DNA of 64,000 bases from JAEUIX01 sp964611125 (GTDB lineage: Bacteria; Planctomycetota; Phycisphaerae; Phycisphaerales; UBA1924), in assembly GCA_964611125.1 (NCBI GenBank), contig CAZSZO010000012.1, positions 1-64,000 of the forward strand, given 5' to 3'. A program made the position numbers and the translations under genes. A model generated the notes under the pieces. The model saw only the letters and a program-made list of their open reading frames with translations, was not told the origin of the DNA and did no database searches. Shown piece by piece: positions 50,318 to 60,466 of the stretch (its first letter is position 1; each line of letters starts with the position of its first letter).

Positions 50318-50833
50318 ATGACCCAGTTCCTTGCCGTCACACTCGCCCAGGCCGCCAGCCCTCCGCAGTCATCTCCGGCCACGCCGGTCCAGATTGAGGG
50401 CCTGCCTCCGTCAGCCCCCGCCCCTGGAGGCGCGGCCAGCGGCGGCCCGACCGGTGTTCCGCTGATCCCCGCCGGGCCCGGAAGTCCGCCGCCGCGGCCG
50501 GCGACGAGCGGCGATCTCATGACCTCGTTCCTGCCGATGCTGGTGGTGGTGGTGGTGTTCTTCGTGATGGTCTCGCTGATGAACCGCCGGCAGGACAAGA
50601 AGAAGGTCGAGATGCTCCAGAGCCTGGGCAAGCGCGACAAGGTGCAGACCGTCGGCGGCGTGATCGGCGAGGTTGAGGAGGTCGGGACCGACGACGTCAT
50701 CGTGCGCACGGCCGAGTCCACGCGCATCCGCTTCGCGAAGACGGCGGTGGTGCACATCCTCAAGAAGCACGGGGCCCCGGCGGCTTCGGCCCAGGCCGAG
50801 GCCAAGCCGCAGGCCGAGAAGTCCGCAGTCTGA
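50318..50833 (+). CDS. yajC: Preprotein translocase subunit YajC
   Basis: This 171-residue accessory protein associates with SecDF. A membrane helix (FLPMLVVVVVFFVMVSLMN, about 69-87) is followed by RRQDKKKVEMLQSLGKRDKV and the typical VQTVGGVIGEV domain. The Pro/Ser-rich stretch of about 65 residues before the helix is longer than in most bacteria. The Ala/Lys C-terminus is also extended. Conserved order tgt-yajC-secDF supports it. Confidence 0.92.
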   Translation: MTQFLAVTLAQAASPPQSSPATPVQIEGLPPSAPAPGGAASGGPTGVPLIPAGPGSPPPRPATSGDLMTSFLPMLVVVVVFFVMVSLMNRRQDKKKVEMLQSLGKRDKVQTVGGVIGEVEEVGTDDVIVRTAESTRIRFAKTAVVHILKKHGAPAASAQAEAKPQAEKSAV

Positions 50834-50943
50834 TTCTCCGCGGGGCGCGTTCGCCGCCCGGCGCTCACGCACTTTCGCCCAGTTCATCGCAGGGCCGCTG
50901 GCCCGCCAGAGTTTGTCGGTTCGTCGCTCCTTACGGATTCACC

Positions 50944-53900
50944 ATGCGAAACCTTGTCTGGCACACGTTTGTCATCCTCGCCGCGCTGGTCCTGGCGGTG
51001 GTCGCGATCACCCCGCCGGAGACGAAGCTCCGGTTGAACAAGGACCTTGTCGGCGGCACGACGCTGACGTACCAGGTCGACGTCCGCCCGACGGACCCGC
51101 CCGACACGCTGACGAAGGTGATCGAGCTGCTCAAGCGGCGCATCGATCCCAACGGCCTGATGGAGATCCAGTTCGAGGCCCAGGGGACCGACCGCATCGC
51201 CATCACCATGGCGCTGGCCAACGACTCGGTCCGCAAGGGCCGCGAGCAGTTCGAAGCGGTGCTGCAGCAGTTGACGCAGGGGGCGGTCTCGCTCGACCAG
51301 TTGAATCGCACGCTGGCCAGGACCGGTCCCGACCGGGCTGCGGAGCTCGAGAGCCTTTCCGGCGGCGACGCCGACCGGCGGCGGCTGCTGCTGGACGCGT
51401 CGGCGAAGTACGACGCGGCGCAGGCCGCGAGCGCTGCGTTCAGGGAGGCCTCGCCCGCCCTCGAGAAGACCATCGACGAGCTCAGCCGCCAGGTTGAAGA
51501 GGCGCAGCAGCGCCGGGCCCCGCAGACGGAGATTGACGGTTTGCAGGCCCGCCTGCGCGAGTTCAAGCGGGAGCTCGACAAGGCCGCCGAGGCCCCGGCG
51601 ATCGCGGAGCTCGACTTTGAGAAGGCCCGCTCGGCGGTGCTCGACACGACGATCTCGGAGGCGGAGGTGCGGCGGCTCCTGGAGCTGCCCCGCGAAGGGC
51701 GGAGCTACCGCGGCGCGGGGGGCGCGATGGCGCGGCTCAACAGCCCGCGTGAGCGGGCCCTGGAGCGGCTCAAGACCAAGTACCCCAGCGCGGGCGCCCG
51801 GATCGACGCCGTCGTGGCCGAGCACGACCGGTACCAGTCGTCCCGGTCGTCGCTCGACGACCCAGCCGACCTGCAGCGGCTGCTGCGCGGGGCTGGCGTG
51901 CTGAGCTTCCGCATCACCGTCAAGCCGGGGGAGATTCCCGAAGAGGCGGCCCTGCGGGCCGAGATCCGCGAGAAGGGGCCCAAGGGCGTCCGCTCGCCCT
52001 CCTACCACTGGTACAAGATCAACAAAGAGGACGCCTGGTTCGACAACAAGGAGCAGGAGAAGGCGCTCTTCACGAATCCCGCCGGCTACTTCGCCTCGCG
52101 CGGGCACGTCGTCGAAGAGATCGACGGCCAGTACTGGATGCTCTGCTACGACACCAAGGGCAAGCGGCTGACCCAGGCCGAGGGCGCCTGGAGCCTTCGG
52201 TCGGCCCGTCCGGGCGTCGACCCGGAGCGGGGGACCCAGTGCATCGTTTTCGAGATGGACAGCCTGGGCGGCGAGAAGATGGGCCAGCTCACCGACGGCA
52301 ACCGCCAGAACAGCATGGGTGTGCTGCTCGACGATGAGGTGTACACCGCCCCGACGATCCAGAGCCGCATCGGCAACCGCGGCCAGATCACGGGCAACTT
52401 CAGCGAGGCCGAGATCAGCTACATCGTGCGCGTGCTGGCCGCGGGCTCGCTCTCGGCCAAGCTCTCGCCCGAGCCGATCAGCCAGGTGACGATCTCCCCC
52501 GAGCTGGGGCGCGACAACCTGGACAAGGGCCTGCGGGCCGGCGTGTTGGCGTTCATCGCCATCGCGGTGTTCATGAGCGTGTACTACTTCACGTTCGGCT
52601 TCGTCTCGATCGTGGCCCTGTTCTTCAACGCCCTGATGATCCTGGCGGCCATGGCCGCCCAGCACGCGGCCTTCAGCCTCCCGGCCATCGCGGGCGTCAT
52701 CCTCACCTTCGGCATGGCCGTTGACGCCAACGTGCTGGTTTACGAGCGCATCCGCGAGGAAATGTCCAACGGAGAGGACCTGAAATCCGCCCTTCGGCTG
52801 GGTTTCAGTCGGGCCCTCTCGGCGATCGTCGACGGGCACGTCACCGTCCTGATCGTCTGCGTCATCCTGGGGATCGTCGGCACGCAGGAGATCAAGGGCT
52901 TCGCGATCACCATGTCGGTGGGCGCCGTCGCCACGCTGTTCACGCAGCTGTACTGCACCCGCTGGATGTTCACGATCCTGATCGAGAAGTTCGGCCTGCG
53001 CAAGATGAGCATGCTCCCCATCGCCGTGCCCGCGATCCAGGGCATCTTCCACCTCAACGTCGACTGGATGCGCTACCGCTTCATTTTCATCGGATTCTCG
53101 GTGCTGCTGACGGTGCTGTGCGCGGTCACCCTGATCGTGCGCTCGGGCGACATCCTCGACACGGAGTTCACCGGCGGCAGCAAGGTCACCATCATCCTCA
53201 AGGAGCAGAGCCCCGGCGGCCCGCGCCTGACCATGACCCGCAAGGAGGTCCAGGACCGCGTCAGCCAGCTCGCCTCGGAGGGCGAGAAGTCCGCCGACCC
53301 CGTTCAGAAGGCGTTCGCCAACCTCCGCGAGGCCCGCGTCCGCGTCATCATCAACAACACCGACGATGTGCCCGCCGCTGAACGGGGCATTCGCTCGAGC
53401 ACCTTCGAGATCAAGACCGCCATCACCAACACCGGGCTGCTCCGCGACGGTCTCTCCAGGGTCTTCGCCGACAAGATGGAAGTCCTCCAGGCCCTGAACT
53501 TCGACGGCCGCTCGGAGACCGACGAAGCCCGCTGGCCGATTCGCCCCGTCATCAGCGACCAGCTCGCCGATATCCCCGGCGTGGGGCTCCGCCAGCGCGA
53601 GCCCGAGTTCGTCGGCGGCGCCGCGGTGGTCTTCGCCAACTTCGACCCCCGCCCGAGCCTCTCGTCGCTCGAAGCCCGCGTCAAGGCCATCAAGGGCAAG
53701 AGCGGGCCCGAGTACGCCGAGGCCGCCGCCCGCAAGTACAAGTGGGTCATCCTCCGGGGCTCCCCCGAGGCCGTGCAGGACGCGGTGCTGCTGGTGCAGG
53801 ATGAGCGGTACAACTTCATCACCGACCAGCAGAACTGGCAGTCCGGGCTGCGCAAGTCATCGTGGACGGTGCTGCAAGAGGCGCTGGGCCAAGCGAGCTC

Positions 53901-54585
53901 GTCAGCCAGCGTCGAGTCATTCAGCTCGTCGGTCGCGAGCGCCTTCCGGGCCCGCGCCGTCATCGCCGTGCTCCTTTCGGCCCTGCTGATCACGATCTAC
54001 ATCTGGGTGCGGTTCGCGTCGGTGCGGTACTCGCTGGCGGCCATCATGACCTCGCTGCACGACTGCCTGGTGGCCGTCGGGCTCATCGCCATGGGCGAAG
54101 TCATCTACACCAACACCCCCGGACTGGCTCACGCCCTGGGCATCCTCCCCTTCAAGATCGACCTCAACGTCATCGCCTCCGTGTTGACCATTCTGGGCTA
54201 TTCACTCAACGACACCATCGTCGTCATGGACCGCATCCGTGAAAAGCGCGGGAAGCTCCCCTATGCCAGCCGCGAGGTCATCAACCGCGCCATCAACGAC
54301 ACCATCAGCCGAACCATCATCACCGGCGGAACCACGCTGATCGCGACGCTGGTCCTCTACATCGTTGGCGGCGAGGCCGTTCGGGCCTTCGCCTTCGCCT
54401 TCGTCGTCGGCATCCTCGTCGGCACCTACTCCTCCATCGCCGTCGCGGCGCCGATCGTCTGGGTCCGAAAGGGCGACCCGCACGAGGGCGACCCTGCCGA
54501 GGGCGGCGTCCGGCCCCCCCTCAACCCCGCCAACCCGGCCAATCCTGCGCTCCCCCCCGGTGGAGGGCAGCCCACGTTCGGGTGA
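50944..54585 (+). CDS. secDF: Protein translocase SecD-SecF fusion
   Basis: This uses the proton gradient to complete export through SecYEG. The 1,213-residue protein has an N-terminal helix (7-25) and a very long periplasmic part with a coiled-coil insertion near 150-310. SecD helices lie at about 529-680 with the FGMAVDANVLVYERIREE motif. The SecF half starts near 714, with DTEFTGGSKV near 739 and GYSLNDTIVVMDRIRE near 1083. Fused SecDF is known in several bacterial groups. The C-terminus is Pro/Asn-rich. Confidence 0.93.
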   Translation: MRNLVWHTFVILAALVLAVVAITPPETKLRLNKDLVGGTTLTYQVDVRPTDPPDTLTKVIELLKRRIDPNGLMEIQFEAQGTDRIAITMALANDSVRKGREQFEAVLQQLTQGAVSLDQLNRTLARTGPDRAAELESLSGGDADRRRLLLDASAKYDAAQAASAAFREASPALEKTIDELSRQVEEAQQRRAPQTEIDGLQARLREFKRELDKAAEAPAIAELDFEKARSAVLDTTISEAEVRRLLELPREGRSYRGAGGAMARLNSPRERALERLKTKYPSAGARIDAVVAEHDRYQSSRSSLDDPADLQRLLRGAGVLSFRITVKPGEIPEEAALRAEIREKGPKGVRSPSYHWYKINKEDAWFDNKEQEKALFTNPAGYFASRGHVVEEIDGQYWMLCYDTKGKRLTQAEGAWSLRSARPGVDPERGTQCIVFEMDSLGGEKMGQLTDGNRQNSMGVLLDDEVYTAPTIQSRIGNRGQITGNFSEAEISYIVRVLAAGSLSAKLSPEPISQVTISPELGRDNLDKGLRAGVLAFIAIAVFMSVYYFTFGFVSIVALFFNALMILAAMAAQHAAFSLPAIAGVILTFGMAVDANVLVYERIREEMSNGEDLKSALRLGFSRALSAIVDGHVTVLIVCVILGIVGTQEIKGFAITMSVGAVATLFTQLYCTRWMFTILIEKFGLRKMSMLPIAVPAIQGIFHLNVDWMRYRFIFIGFSVLLTVLCAVTLIVRSGDILDTEFTGGSKVTIILKEQSPGGPRLTMTRKEVQDRVSQLASEGEKSADPVQKAFANLREARVRVIINNTDDVPAAERGIRSSTFEIKTAITNTGLLRDGLSRVFADKMEVLQALNFDGRSETDEARWPIRPVISDQLADIPGVGLRQREPEFVGGAAVVFANFDPRPSLSSLEARVKAIKGKSGPEYAEAAARKYKWVILRGSPEAVQDAVLLVQDERYNFITDQQNWQSGLRKSSWTVLQEALGQASSSASVESFSSSVASAFRARAVIAVLLSALLITIYIWVRFASVRYSLAAIMTSLHDCLVAVGLIAMGEVIYTNTPGLAHALGILPFKIDLNVIASVLTILGYSLNDTIVVMDRIREKRGKLPYASREVINRAINDTISRTIITGGTTLIATLVLYIVGGEAVRAFAFAFVVGILVGTYSSIAVAAPIVWVRKGDPHEGDPAEGGVRPPLNPANPANPALPPGGGQPTFG

Positions 54586-54692
54586 TCCGCGTCCGAGAAC
54601 CACTCCGGTGCACTTGAACCCCGGAGCGCCGCTGGCCGATATTCTTCCTGGAGGCGTTCCGCGCCTGCCCGCCTCGTCTCCGGTGCGCACCC

Positions 54693-55523
54693 ATGGCTAC
54701 CCAACCTCGCCGCATCGTCGGGATCTTCGCCCTCATCCTCGGGCTGTGGGTGGTCATCTTCTGGATGTACCCCGCGTCCTCGACGCCGACGATCACCTTC
54801 GGCCAGCGCCCCGAGGGCGGGCTGACCCCGGCGGTCGTGGTTGAGTCGCAGGGTGTCGCGGCCAACTCTCAACCAACCCAGCCGCCTCAACAGGCGGGCG
54901 GCCCAGGCGCCGGCTCAGCCGGGGCGGCCAAGCCGCGTTCGGGGTCCGGGGCAGCCCAGGCGCAGCCCTCCGGCCCGGTGACGGTGATCGAGCGGCCAAA
55001 GTTTCGCGCCTATACCGTTCGCAAGGGCGATGTGAGCTTTGAGGCCATCGCGGCGCGGACCGAGGTCTATGGCAACCGCAAGCTGGCCTGGGCGATCCAG
55101 GATGCCAACTCGCTCGTGTCGCCCGACAAGTTGATCCCCGGGCGGACGGTGCTGCAGATCCCGCTCGATCCGTCCAACATCCAGGGTCGCCCGGTCACGA
55201 TTGATCCGCGGACGGGTCGGCCCAATTCGGCCAACTCCCCGAGCGGTCCGACGACTGGTCCCTCGAGCGGCCCCACGAACGCCCCGACCCCCCCGACCCC
55301 CCCGACCTCCCTGACCCCCCCAGCCGCCACCCCCAAGCAGGCCCCGGGCGAGGATTACACCGTGCGCGACGGCGACACGCTGTCGGGGATCGCCAAGGCC
55401 AAGTACGGCAAGTCGGCCCTGTGGACTCTGATCCTTGAGGCCAATCGCGACGTGCTGACCGACCCCGCGAAGGTCAAACCGGGCATGACGCTGCGCATCC
55501 CGCCGGCGCCCAAGGGCGACTGA
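54693..55523 (+). CDS. Membrane-anchored LysM protein
   Basis: This 276-residue protein has an N-terminal membrane helix (8-25, IFALILGLWVVIFWM) and two LysM peptidoglycan-binding domains: YTVRKGDVSFEAIA onward (about 108-160) and YTVRDGDTLSGIAKAKYG onward (about 224-272). A Pro/Thr/Ser-rich linker separates them. It is probably a periplasmic wall-binding or structural protein. Independent of but downstream of secDF. Confidence 0.82.
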   Translation: MATQPRRIVGIFALILGLWVVIFWMYPASSTPTITFGQRPEGGLTPAVVVESQGVAANSQPTQPPQQAGGPGAGSAGAAKPRSGSGAAQAQPSGPVTVIERPKFRAYTVRKGDVSFEAIAARTEVYGNRKLAWAIQDANSLVSPDKLIPGRTVLQIPLDPSNIQGRPVTIDPRTGRPNSANSPSGPTTGPSSGPTNAPTPPTPPTSLTPPAATPKQAPGEDYTVRDGDTLSGIAKAKYGKSALWTLILEANRDVLTDPAKVKPGMTLRIPPAPKGD

Positions 55524-55764
55524 CGCCCGAGGGGCACGCCGCCCCGCGCCCGGCCAATCGGTCACTGCCACCATCTCATGCCCCCCCGGCCCCGCCCGCC
55601 CCGCCCGGTCGACCTACCTTCTTTCCCCACGGTCTGCGGCCAGGCCCGGTCGCGATGGTGGTCGCGCCTCCGATCGCCGATGAACCGTCCTTCCGCAGGT
55701 CGGCGCGGGGCCCGAGCGGCCCGCTCCGCCTCCGCCTCAGCCCGCCTCGCCAGGAGTCTCGCAC
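55524..55764. other. Intergenic region, no gene seen
   Basis: These 240 bases lie between the LysM and sugar-nucleotide genes. They contain C-rich tracts only and no supported gene, terminator or promoter motif. Confidence 0.4.
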
Positions 55765-56748
55765 GTGTCCAAGATCAAGCGCATCCTCGTCACCGGCGGC
55801 GCCGGGTTCCTCGGGTCCCACATCTGCGACCGGCTGGTCGGCCAGGGGCACGACGTCATCTGCCTGGACAACCTGTTCACCAGCCAGAAATCCAACGTGT
55901 CGCACCTGCTGGGCAAGCCCAACTTCGAGTTCATCCGGCACGACGTGACCCATCCGATCTGGCTCGAGGTCGACGAGATCTACAACGCCGCGTGCCCCGC
56001 GGCGCCCGGGCACTACCAGTACAACCCCATCAAGACCATGAAGACCAGCGTGATGGGCGCCATCAACGTGCTGGGGATGGCCAAGCGCTGCCGGGCCAAG
56101 GTGCTGCAGTTCTCCACCAGCGAGGTCTACGGCGACCCCACCGAGCACCCCCAGACCGAGAGCTACCGCGGGAACGTGAACCCCATCGGCATCCGGGCGT
56201 GCTATGACGAGGGCAAGCGGGCCGCCGAGACGCTCTTCTTCGACTACCACCGGAGCAACAAGGTGAACATCCGCGTGGTGCGGATCTTCAACACCTATGG
56301 CCCGCGGATGCACCCCTTCGACGGCCGCGTGGTGTCGAACTTCATCCGCCAGGCCCTGATGAACCAGGACATCACGATCTATGGCGAGGGGCAGCAGAGC
56401 CGCTCGTTCTGCTTTGTTGAAGACCTGGTCGAGGTCATCATCCGCATGATGAACGGGCCCGATGACTTCATCGGCCCGGTGAACATCGGTAACCCCGTGG
56501 AGTTCACCGTCCGCCAGCTCGCCGAGCTCGTGCTGGAGCTCTCGGGGAGCAAGGGCCAGCTGGTCAAGAAGCCGATGCCCGCCGATGATCCCGCCCAGCG
56601 CCAGCCCGACATCACCCTGGCCCGCACAAAGCTGGGGTGGGAGCCGAAGGTGCCGCTGCGCGAGGGGCTGAAGAAGACCATCGAGCATTTCCGCACGCAG
56701 GTGCTGCCGCGGATCGATGAGTTCCGCGCGCCCACGCCCAACTATTGA
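55765..56748 (+). CDS. UDP-glucuronate decarboxylase
   Basis: This makes UDP-xylose from UDP-glucuronate, for surface polysaccharides. The 327-residue short-chain dehydrogenase-type protein has the NAD motif TGGAGFLGSH at 10-19, LDNLFTSQ, catalytic FSTSEVYG and the YDEGK (Y-x3-K) pair. The NPIGIRACYDEGKRAAETLF stretch is characteristic of the UXS family. Start is a GTG. No neighbouring sugar genes; it appears to stand alone. Confidence 0.88.
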   Translation: MSKIKRILVTGGAGFLGSHICDRLVGQGHDVICLDNLFTSQKSNVSHLLGKPNFEFIRHDVTHPIWLEVDEIYNAACPAAPGHYQYNPIKTMKTSVMGAINVLGMAKRCRAKVLQFSTSEVYGDPTEHPQTESYRGNVNPIGIRACYDEGKRAAETLFFDYHRSNKVNIRVVRIFNTYGPRMHPFDGRVVSNFIRQALMNQDITIYGEGQQSRSFCFVEDLVEVIIRMMNGPDDFIGPVNIGNPVEFTVRQLAELVLELSGSKGQLVKKPMPADDPAQRQPDITLARTKLGWEPKVPLREGLKKTIEHFRTQVLPRIDEFRAPTPNY

Positions 56749-56780
56749 GTGCATCGCGGCCGGCGGACGAGGGCGTGTGG

Positions 56781-57332
56781 TCAACCCAGTCTGGCGATGT
56801 GCATGACACGATGCTCGGCGCCGCCGGCGCGGAGCACGCTGCTCATCAGGCTGATGTGATCGACCTCAAACGCCAGGCCCTCGATCGCCGTTAAAACCGC
56901 TTCCGGCCAGGGGAGCCCGGGGCTCCGCCGGATCAGGGTGATGTGGGGTGAGAACCCGCCTCGCGAGCGGATCTGGCTCGGCCGGGCCAGGCGCCTGGCG
57001 AGCCTCGCATGGAGCTCCATCAGCCCGCTCGGGGCATCGGTCAGTGCGGCCAGCAGTCGCGCGTCGCGATTAGGGAGAGCGACCAATTCGAGGGGGTGGA
57101 GCCGGAATGGCCCTACTCCCTTGGTCGCCCGTTCGGTAGACTCAATAGTGTCTCGGAGCTCCGAGGCGCTGGCCGGACCGATGAACAGCAGCGTAAGGTG
57201 CACCTGTTCAATCGGCGTGAAGCGGTGGGCGTCGCCCGCCAGTCGGCGGGCCTGCTCAAGCAGCCCGCGGGCGGCTTGCTCCGGCGGGTAGAGGGCGATG
57301 AACAGTCTGTGCAGTGGTTGACGCGAGGACAT
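56781..57332 (-). CDS. thpR: RNA 2',3'-cyclic phosphodiesterase
   Basis: This 183-residue 2H-phosphoesterase opens 2',3'-cyclic phosphates at RNA ends. Both HxTx motifs are present: HLTLLFIG (residues about 45-52) and HITLIRR (about 124-130). The start at 57332 (MSSRQPLHRLF) is chosen because the first strand follows at once. A longer frame adds 50 unrelated residues and overlaps the next gene. It lies back to back with the stress protein gene. Confidence 0.85.
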   Translation of the reverse strand: MSSRQPLHRLFIALYPPEQAARGLLEQARRLAGDAHRFTPIEQVHLTLLFIGPASASELRDTIESTERATKGVGPFRLHPLELVALPNRDARLLAALTDAPSGLMELHARLARRLARPSQIRSRGGFSPHITLIRRSPGLPWPEAVLTAIEGLAFEVDHISLMSSVLRAGGAEHRVMHIARLG

Positions 57333-57422
57333 CGTTCGTACCGGGTGCAGGTGGGGGCGCGGGTGGTTGGCCGCCGACGGGCCGCGGCCGGCAGCGAAGC
57401 AGGGTGTGTGAAGGAGGAAGGT

Positions 57423-58310
57423 ATGTTCCGCCGCGTGATCGCCGCGATTGATGGCTCGGAGCTGGCCGCCTCGGCGGCCCGCCACGGCCTCACACTCGCC
57501 CGGGCGTTGGGGGCGCCCATCGCGGCGTGCTTCGCGGTCGAGCCGATCCTCACGCCGATGACTGCCCCCGGGATCGACCCTGCCTCGGCGTCGCTGGGCG
57601 ACCCCATGGCCGTGCTGGCCATGATGGACCAGCAGGCCCTGGGTGAGCAGATCGTCCGCGACTTTGTCGCCCTGGCCCGGTCCGAGGGCGTGGAGGCCGA
57701 GGGGCTGATCCGCCCCGGCATGCTTCGCGAGGTGCTGGCGGAGGTCGCCGGACCGCGCGACATGATCACCATCGGCCGCAAGGGGCGATTCTCCACCTCA
57801 GGCGTAGGCAGCCAGACACGCTCGCTCGTCACGGCGGCCCCGTGCCCCGTCCTCGTCGCCCACCGACCGGCTCAGCCGCTCCACCGGATCCTGGCCGTAT
57901 ATGACGGCACGGCTCCGAGCGCCCACGCCCTGCGCGTCGCGGCGGAGCTCGCCTCGGCCACCCGCTGGGCAATGGTGGTGCTCGCCGTTCACGGCCGCGC
58001 TCCCGGTGATGACGATCCGGCGGTGGGGGCCCGGCGGGCCATCTGGCCGCAAGGGGCGCCGCAGTCGCCCGCGCCGGTCGGCGCCGGCGCGCTGGATGCC
58101 CCGAGCATCGATTTCATCACCGTCCAGGCCAGCGATGCGACCCAGGAGGCGGCGGGGATCCAATTGCTGGCCTCCAAGGAGCGCCAGGCTCTGGTGGTCA
58201 TGGGCGCCTACGCCCAGAACTGGCTGGCCGAACTGATCTGGGGCGGGGTGACCGACCAGGTCATGCAGCGGACCCGGGCCCCGGTGCTGCTGGTGCACTC
58301 ACCGGAATGA
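57423..58310 (+). CDS. Universal stress protein, tandem domains
   Basis: This 295-residue protein holds two UspA folds. Domain 1 starts VIAAIDGSELAASAARHG and has the ATP-binding pattern GRKGRFSTSGVGSQTRSLV. Domain 2 starts ILAVYDGTAPSAHALRVA, but its nucleotide loop (GAYAQNWLAELIWGGV) lacks the usual glycine pattern, so it may not bind ATP. AGGAAGG lies upstream of the ATG. It converges with the M48 gene, nine bases apart. Confidence 0.85.
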   Translation: MFRRVIAAIDGSELAASAARHGLTLARALGAPIAACFAVEPILTPMTAPGIDPASASLGDPMAVLAMMDQQALGEQIVRDFVALARSEGVEAEGLIRPGMLREVLAEVAGPRDMITIGRKGRFSTSGVGSQTRSLVTAAPCPVLVAHRPAQPLHRILAVYDGTAPSAHALRVAAELASATRWAMVVLAVHGRAPGDDDPAVGARRAIWPQGAPQSPAPVGAGALDAPSIDFITVQASDATQEAAGIQLLASKERQALVVMGAYAQNWLAELIWGGVTDQVMQRTRAPVLLVHSPE

Positions 58311-58319
58311 GTGCGGGCC

Positions 58320-59309
58320 TCAGTTGTGGTCGTGGTCGCCGGTGCAGGCGACCCCGGCGAGCGCCATCAGCCGGAGGGCCTCGGCCTGGGCCTGCGGGCT
58401 GGGGGGCGGCAGCCGCTTGAGCTCTGCAAGGCACTGTTGCTGGAACCGCTGCTCGTAGAACTGGTTCTTGGGGTCCTTCGCTGCGGCGGCGAATTCGCCC
58501 GTCAGCAGGGCCGATGTGCGATCGATCCGCGTCTGCGGGAGCGGGTGCGTGCTGAGGATCTCCAGCTGCTGGGCGCCGCCGGAGGCGTCCTTGAGGATCT
58601 GCATCACCTGCCGCTGCGCCTCGGGGTTGTAGCCCGCCCGGGCCATGTAGCGCATGCCGAGGGAGTCGGCCTGTAACTCTTCATCCCGGCCGAACTTGAG
58701 GAGAATCGTCTGCCCGCCGACCTGGATCGCCGGCAGCAGCAGGGGCGCCACCTGCCCCAGGCGCGTGTCCTCGCCCGCGGAGCTCAGGGCGATCCCCGCC
58801 ACCGCCACGCCTACTGAGTAATAGTTCGCCTGGTTCATGCGCTGGATCGTGTGCTGCGCCGTCACATGGGCGATCTCATGCCCGACCACCCCGGCCAGCT
58901 GGGCCTCGTTGGTCATCCGCTCCACCAGGCCCCGCGACACGAACACCTTGCCACCCGGCAGGGCGAAGGCGTTGATCACCGGTGAATCCAGCAGCGTGAA
59001 CTCCCACGGCAGCTTGGGGTTCTCATCCTCGGTCGTCGCCGCCAGGCGGTTGCCCAGATTGGTGAGATACGCGCGGAGCGCCGGGCTGTTCACCGCCCCG
59101 CCGAACTCGCGCGTCATCTGGGGCGCCGCGTCGGCGCCCAGCTTGATTTCCTGCTCGCGCAGCGCGTCGCGTCCCTGGAGCGAGAAGATCCGCTCTCCGG
59201 TCGCCGAGTTCTTGACGCACCCGCCGGCGAGCCCTGCGAGCGTGAGGACGACGGCCCCAAGGGCCGTCCAAGGTTGGGATTTCCATCCGGTGAACGAATG
59301 TCCGTGCAT
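58320..59309 (-). CDS. M48 family metalloprotease lipoprotein
   Basis: This periplasmic or membrane-anchored zinc protease has 329 residues. The signal ends in a lipobox LAGGC with Cys31. Zinc motif HEIAH lies at about 143-147 with the third ligand in EELQAD. Overall it resembles the BepA/LoiP group, which act in outer-membrane protein quality control. A C-terminal His-rich end (CTGDHDHN) may bind metal. Start at 59309 has AGGAG upstream. Confidence 0.85.
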   Translation of the reverse strand: MHGHSFTGWKSQPWTALGAVVLTLAGLAGGCVKNSATGERIFSLQGRDALREQEIKLGADAAPQMTREFGGAVNSPALRAYLTNLGNRLAATTEDENPKLPWEFTLLDSPVINAFALPGGKVFVSRGLVERMTNEAQLAGVVGHEIAHVTAQHTIQRMNQANYYSVGVAVAGIALSSAGEDTRLGQVAPLLLPAIQVGGQTILLKFGRDEELQADSLGMRYMARAGYNPEAQRQVMQILKDASGGAQQLEILSTHPLPQTRIDRTSALLTGEFAAAAKDPKNQFYEQRFQQQCLAELKRLPPPSPQAQAEALRLMALAGVACTGDHDHN

Positions 59310-59400
59310 GCCGTGCTCTCCTGGGGCGCGGGGGCTCCGCCCGCGCCGACAGCGCAACTCTATTGGCGCGGGCGCGGCCTGTCGCTCCTACGATGGTCCG

Positions 59401-60201
59401 ATGACCGATCCTGCGCCGCCGCCCTCCTCCCCAGCCGCGGCTGGGGAACCGTCTCCCGCCTGGTCCGTCCCCGACCTCTCCGACCCGCACGCCCGCGCCG
59501 ACAAGCCTGAGCGGGTCCGCCGCATGTTCGCGGCGATCGCGGGTTCCTACGACCTGAACAACCGCCTCCACTCGCTCTGGCAGGACCAGGCTTGGCGCCG
59601 TCGGGCCGTGCGTGAAGCGGCGGTGCGCCCGTCGGATGAAGTGCTCGACTGCGCCTGCGGCACGGGCGACCTGACCCGCCTGTTCGCCGCCGCCGGCGCC
59701 GCCAAAGTGGTGGGGCTCGATTTCACGCGTGAGATGCTCGACATCGCCCGGGCCAGGCGGGTCGCGGGGCGGAAGCCTGACGAGCGGACGTCGTACATCG
59801 AGGGCGATGCGATGGCGCTGCCCTTCGCCGACGCGTCGTTCGACATCGTGTCGATCGCCTTCGGGATTCGCAACGTCGCCTCGCCGGAGCGGGCGTTGCG
59901 GGAGTTCCGGCGGGTGCTCCGGCCGGGCGGGCGTCTGGTGATCCTTGAGTTTGACCGCCCGACGTTTCCGCTGCTGGGCGCTTTCGCGGATTTTTACACG
60001 CGCCGGATTATGCCGATCACCGCGACGCTCATCAGCGGAGACCGGTCGGGAGCGTACAAGTACCTGCCCGCGTCGGTCCAGACGTTCATGAACCGGACCC
60101 AATTGGGGGAGCTGATCACCCGCTGCGGGTTCAGCGGGTGGGGGGCCCGGCCGCTGTCGCTGGGCATCTGCGTCTGCCATCGCGCAACCGTCGCGCGTTG
60201 A
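59401..60201 (+). CDS. ubiE: Demethylmenaquinone/ubiquinone methyltransferase
   Basis: This C-methyltransferase acts in the last steps of quinone synthesis. The 266-residue protein has the family signature MFAAIAGSYDLNN, motif I LDCACGTGDL near 81-90, and the signature IAFGIRNV near 155-162. The Pro-rich first 30 residues are an extension. UbiE and MenG cannot be separated by sequence alone; anaerobic or planctomycete hosts would favour menaquinone. Confidence 0.9.
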   Translation: MTDPAPPPSSPAAAGEPSPAWSVPDLSDPHARADKPERVRRMFAAIAGSYDLNNRLHSLWQDQAWRRRAVREAAVRPSDEVLDCACGTGDLTRLFAAAGAAKVVGLDFTREMLDIARARRVAGRKPDERTSYIEGDAMALPFADASFDIVSIAFGIRNVASPERALREFRRVLRPGGRLVILEFDRPTFPLLGAFADFYTRRIMPITATLISGDRSGAYKYLPASVQTFMNRTQLGELITRCGFSGWGARPLSLGICVCHRATVAR

Positions 60202-60466
60202 GCGCCCCATAACTGTCGGACGATCCACGGTCGCGGCCGTCCCGGGGCGACCATCACCGCCGCCGCGCGGCTCCTGCGCCGCGGCGCAAGCGGTGCGCAG
60301 TCGAGATTCACCCCTCCCGGATTCCCTGCATTCGCGGGCCGGGGCTCGATATGCTCAAGGCCACGCGGCGCCGGGCGCTGGATTCGCCCGGATCGCAATC
60401 TCACCATTTGTCTGGCTGGTCAGAGTGGAACTCGCCCCGGCCCGGAACACTCCGGAGGCGATCGCC
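60202..60466. other. Intergenic region upstream of B12-fold gene
   Basis: These 265 bases are GC-rich, with local inverted repeats (for example GCCGCGGCGC-type runs near 60273-60290). No gene is supported. I saw no clear cobalamin riboswitch, though I could not fold the sequence. Confidence 0.35.

Noticed and set aside
57009..57422. Upstream extension of the universal stress protein
   Set aside because: It reads through the antisense of thpR; the ATG at 57423 starts the conserved first strand.
58837..59400. Upstream extension of the quinone methyltransferase
   Set aside because: Antisense of the M48 protease; the ATG at 59401 gives a normal-length enzyme.
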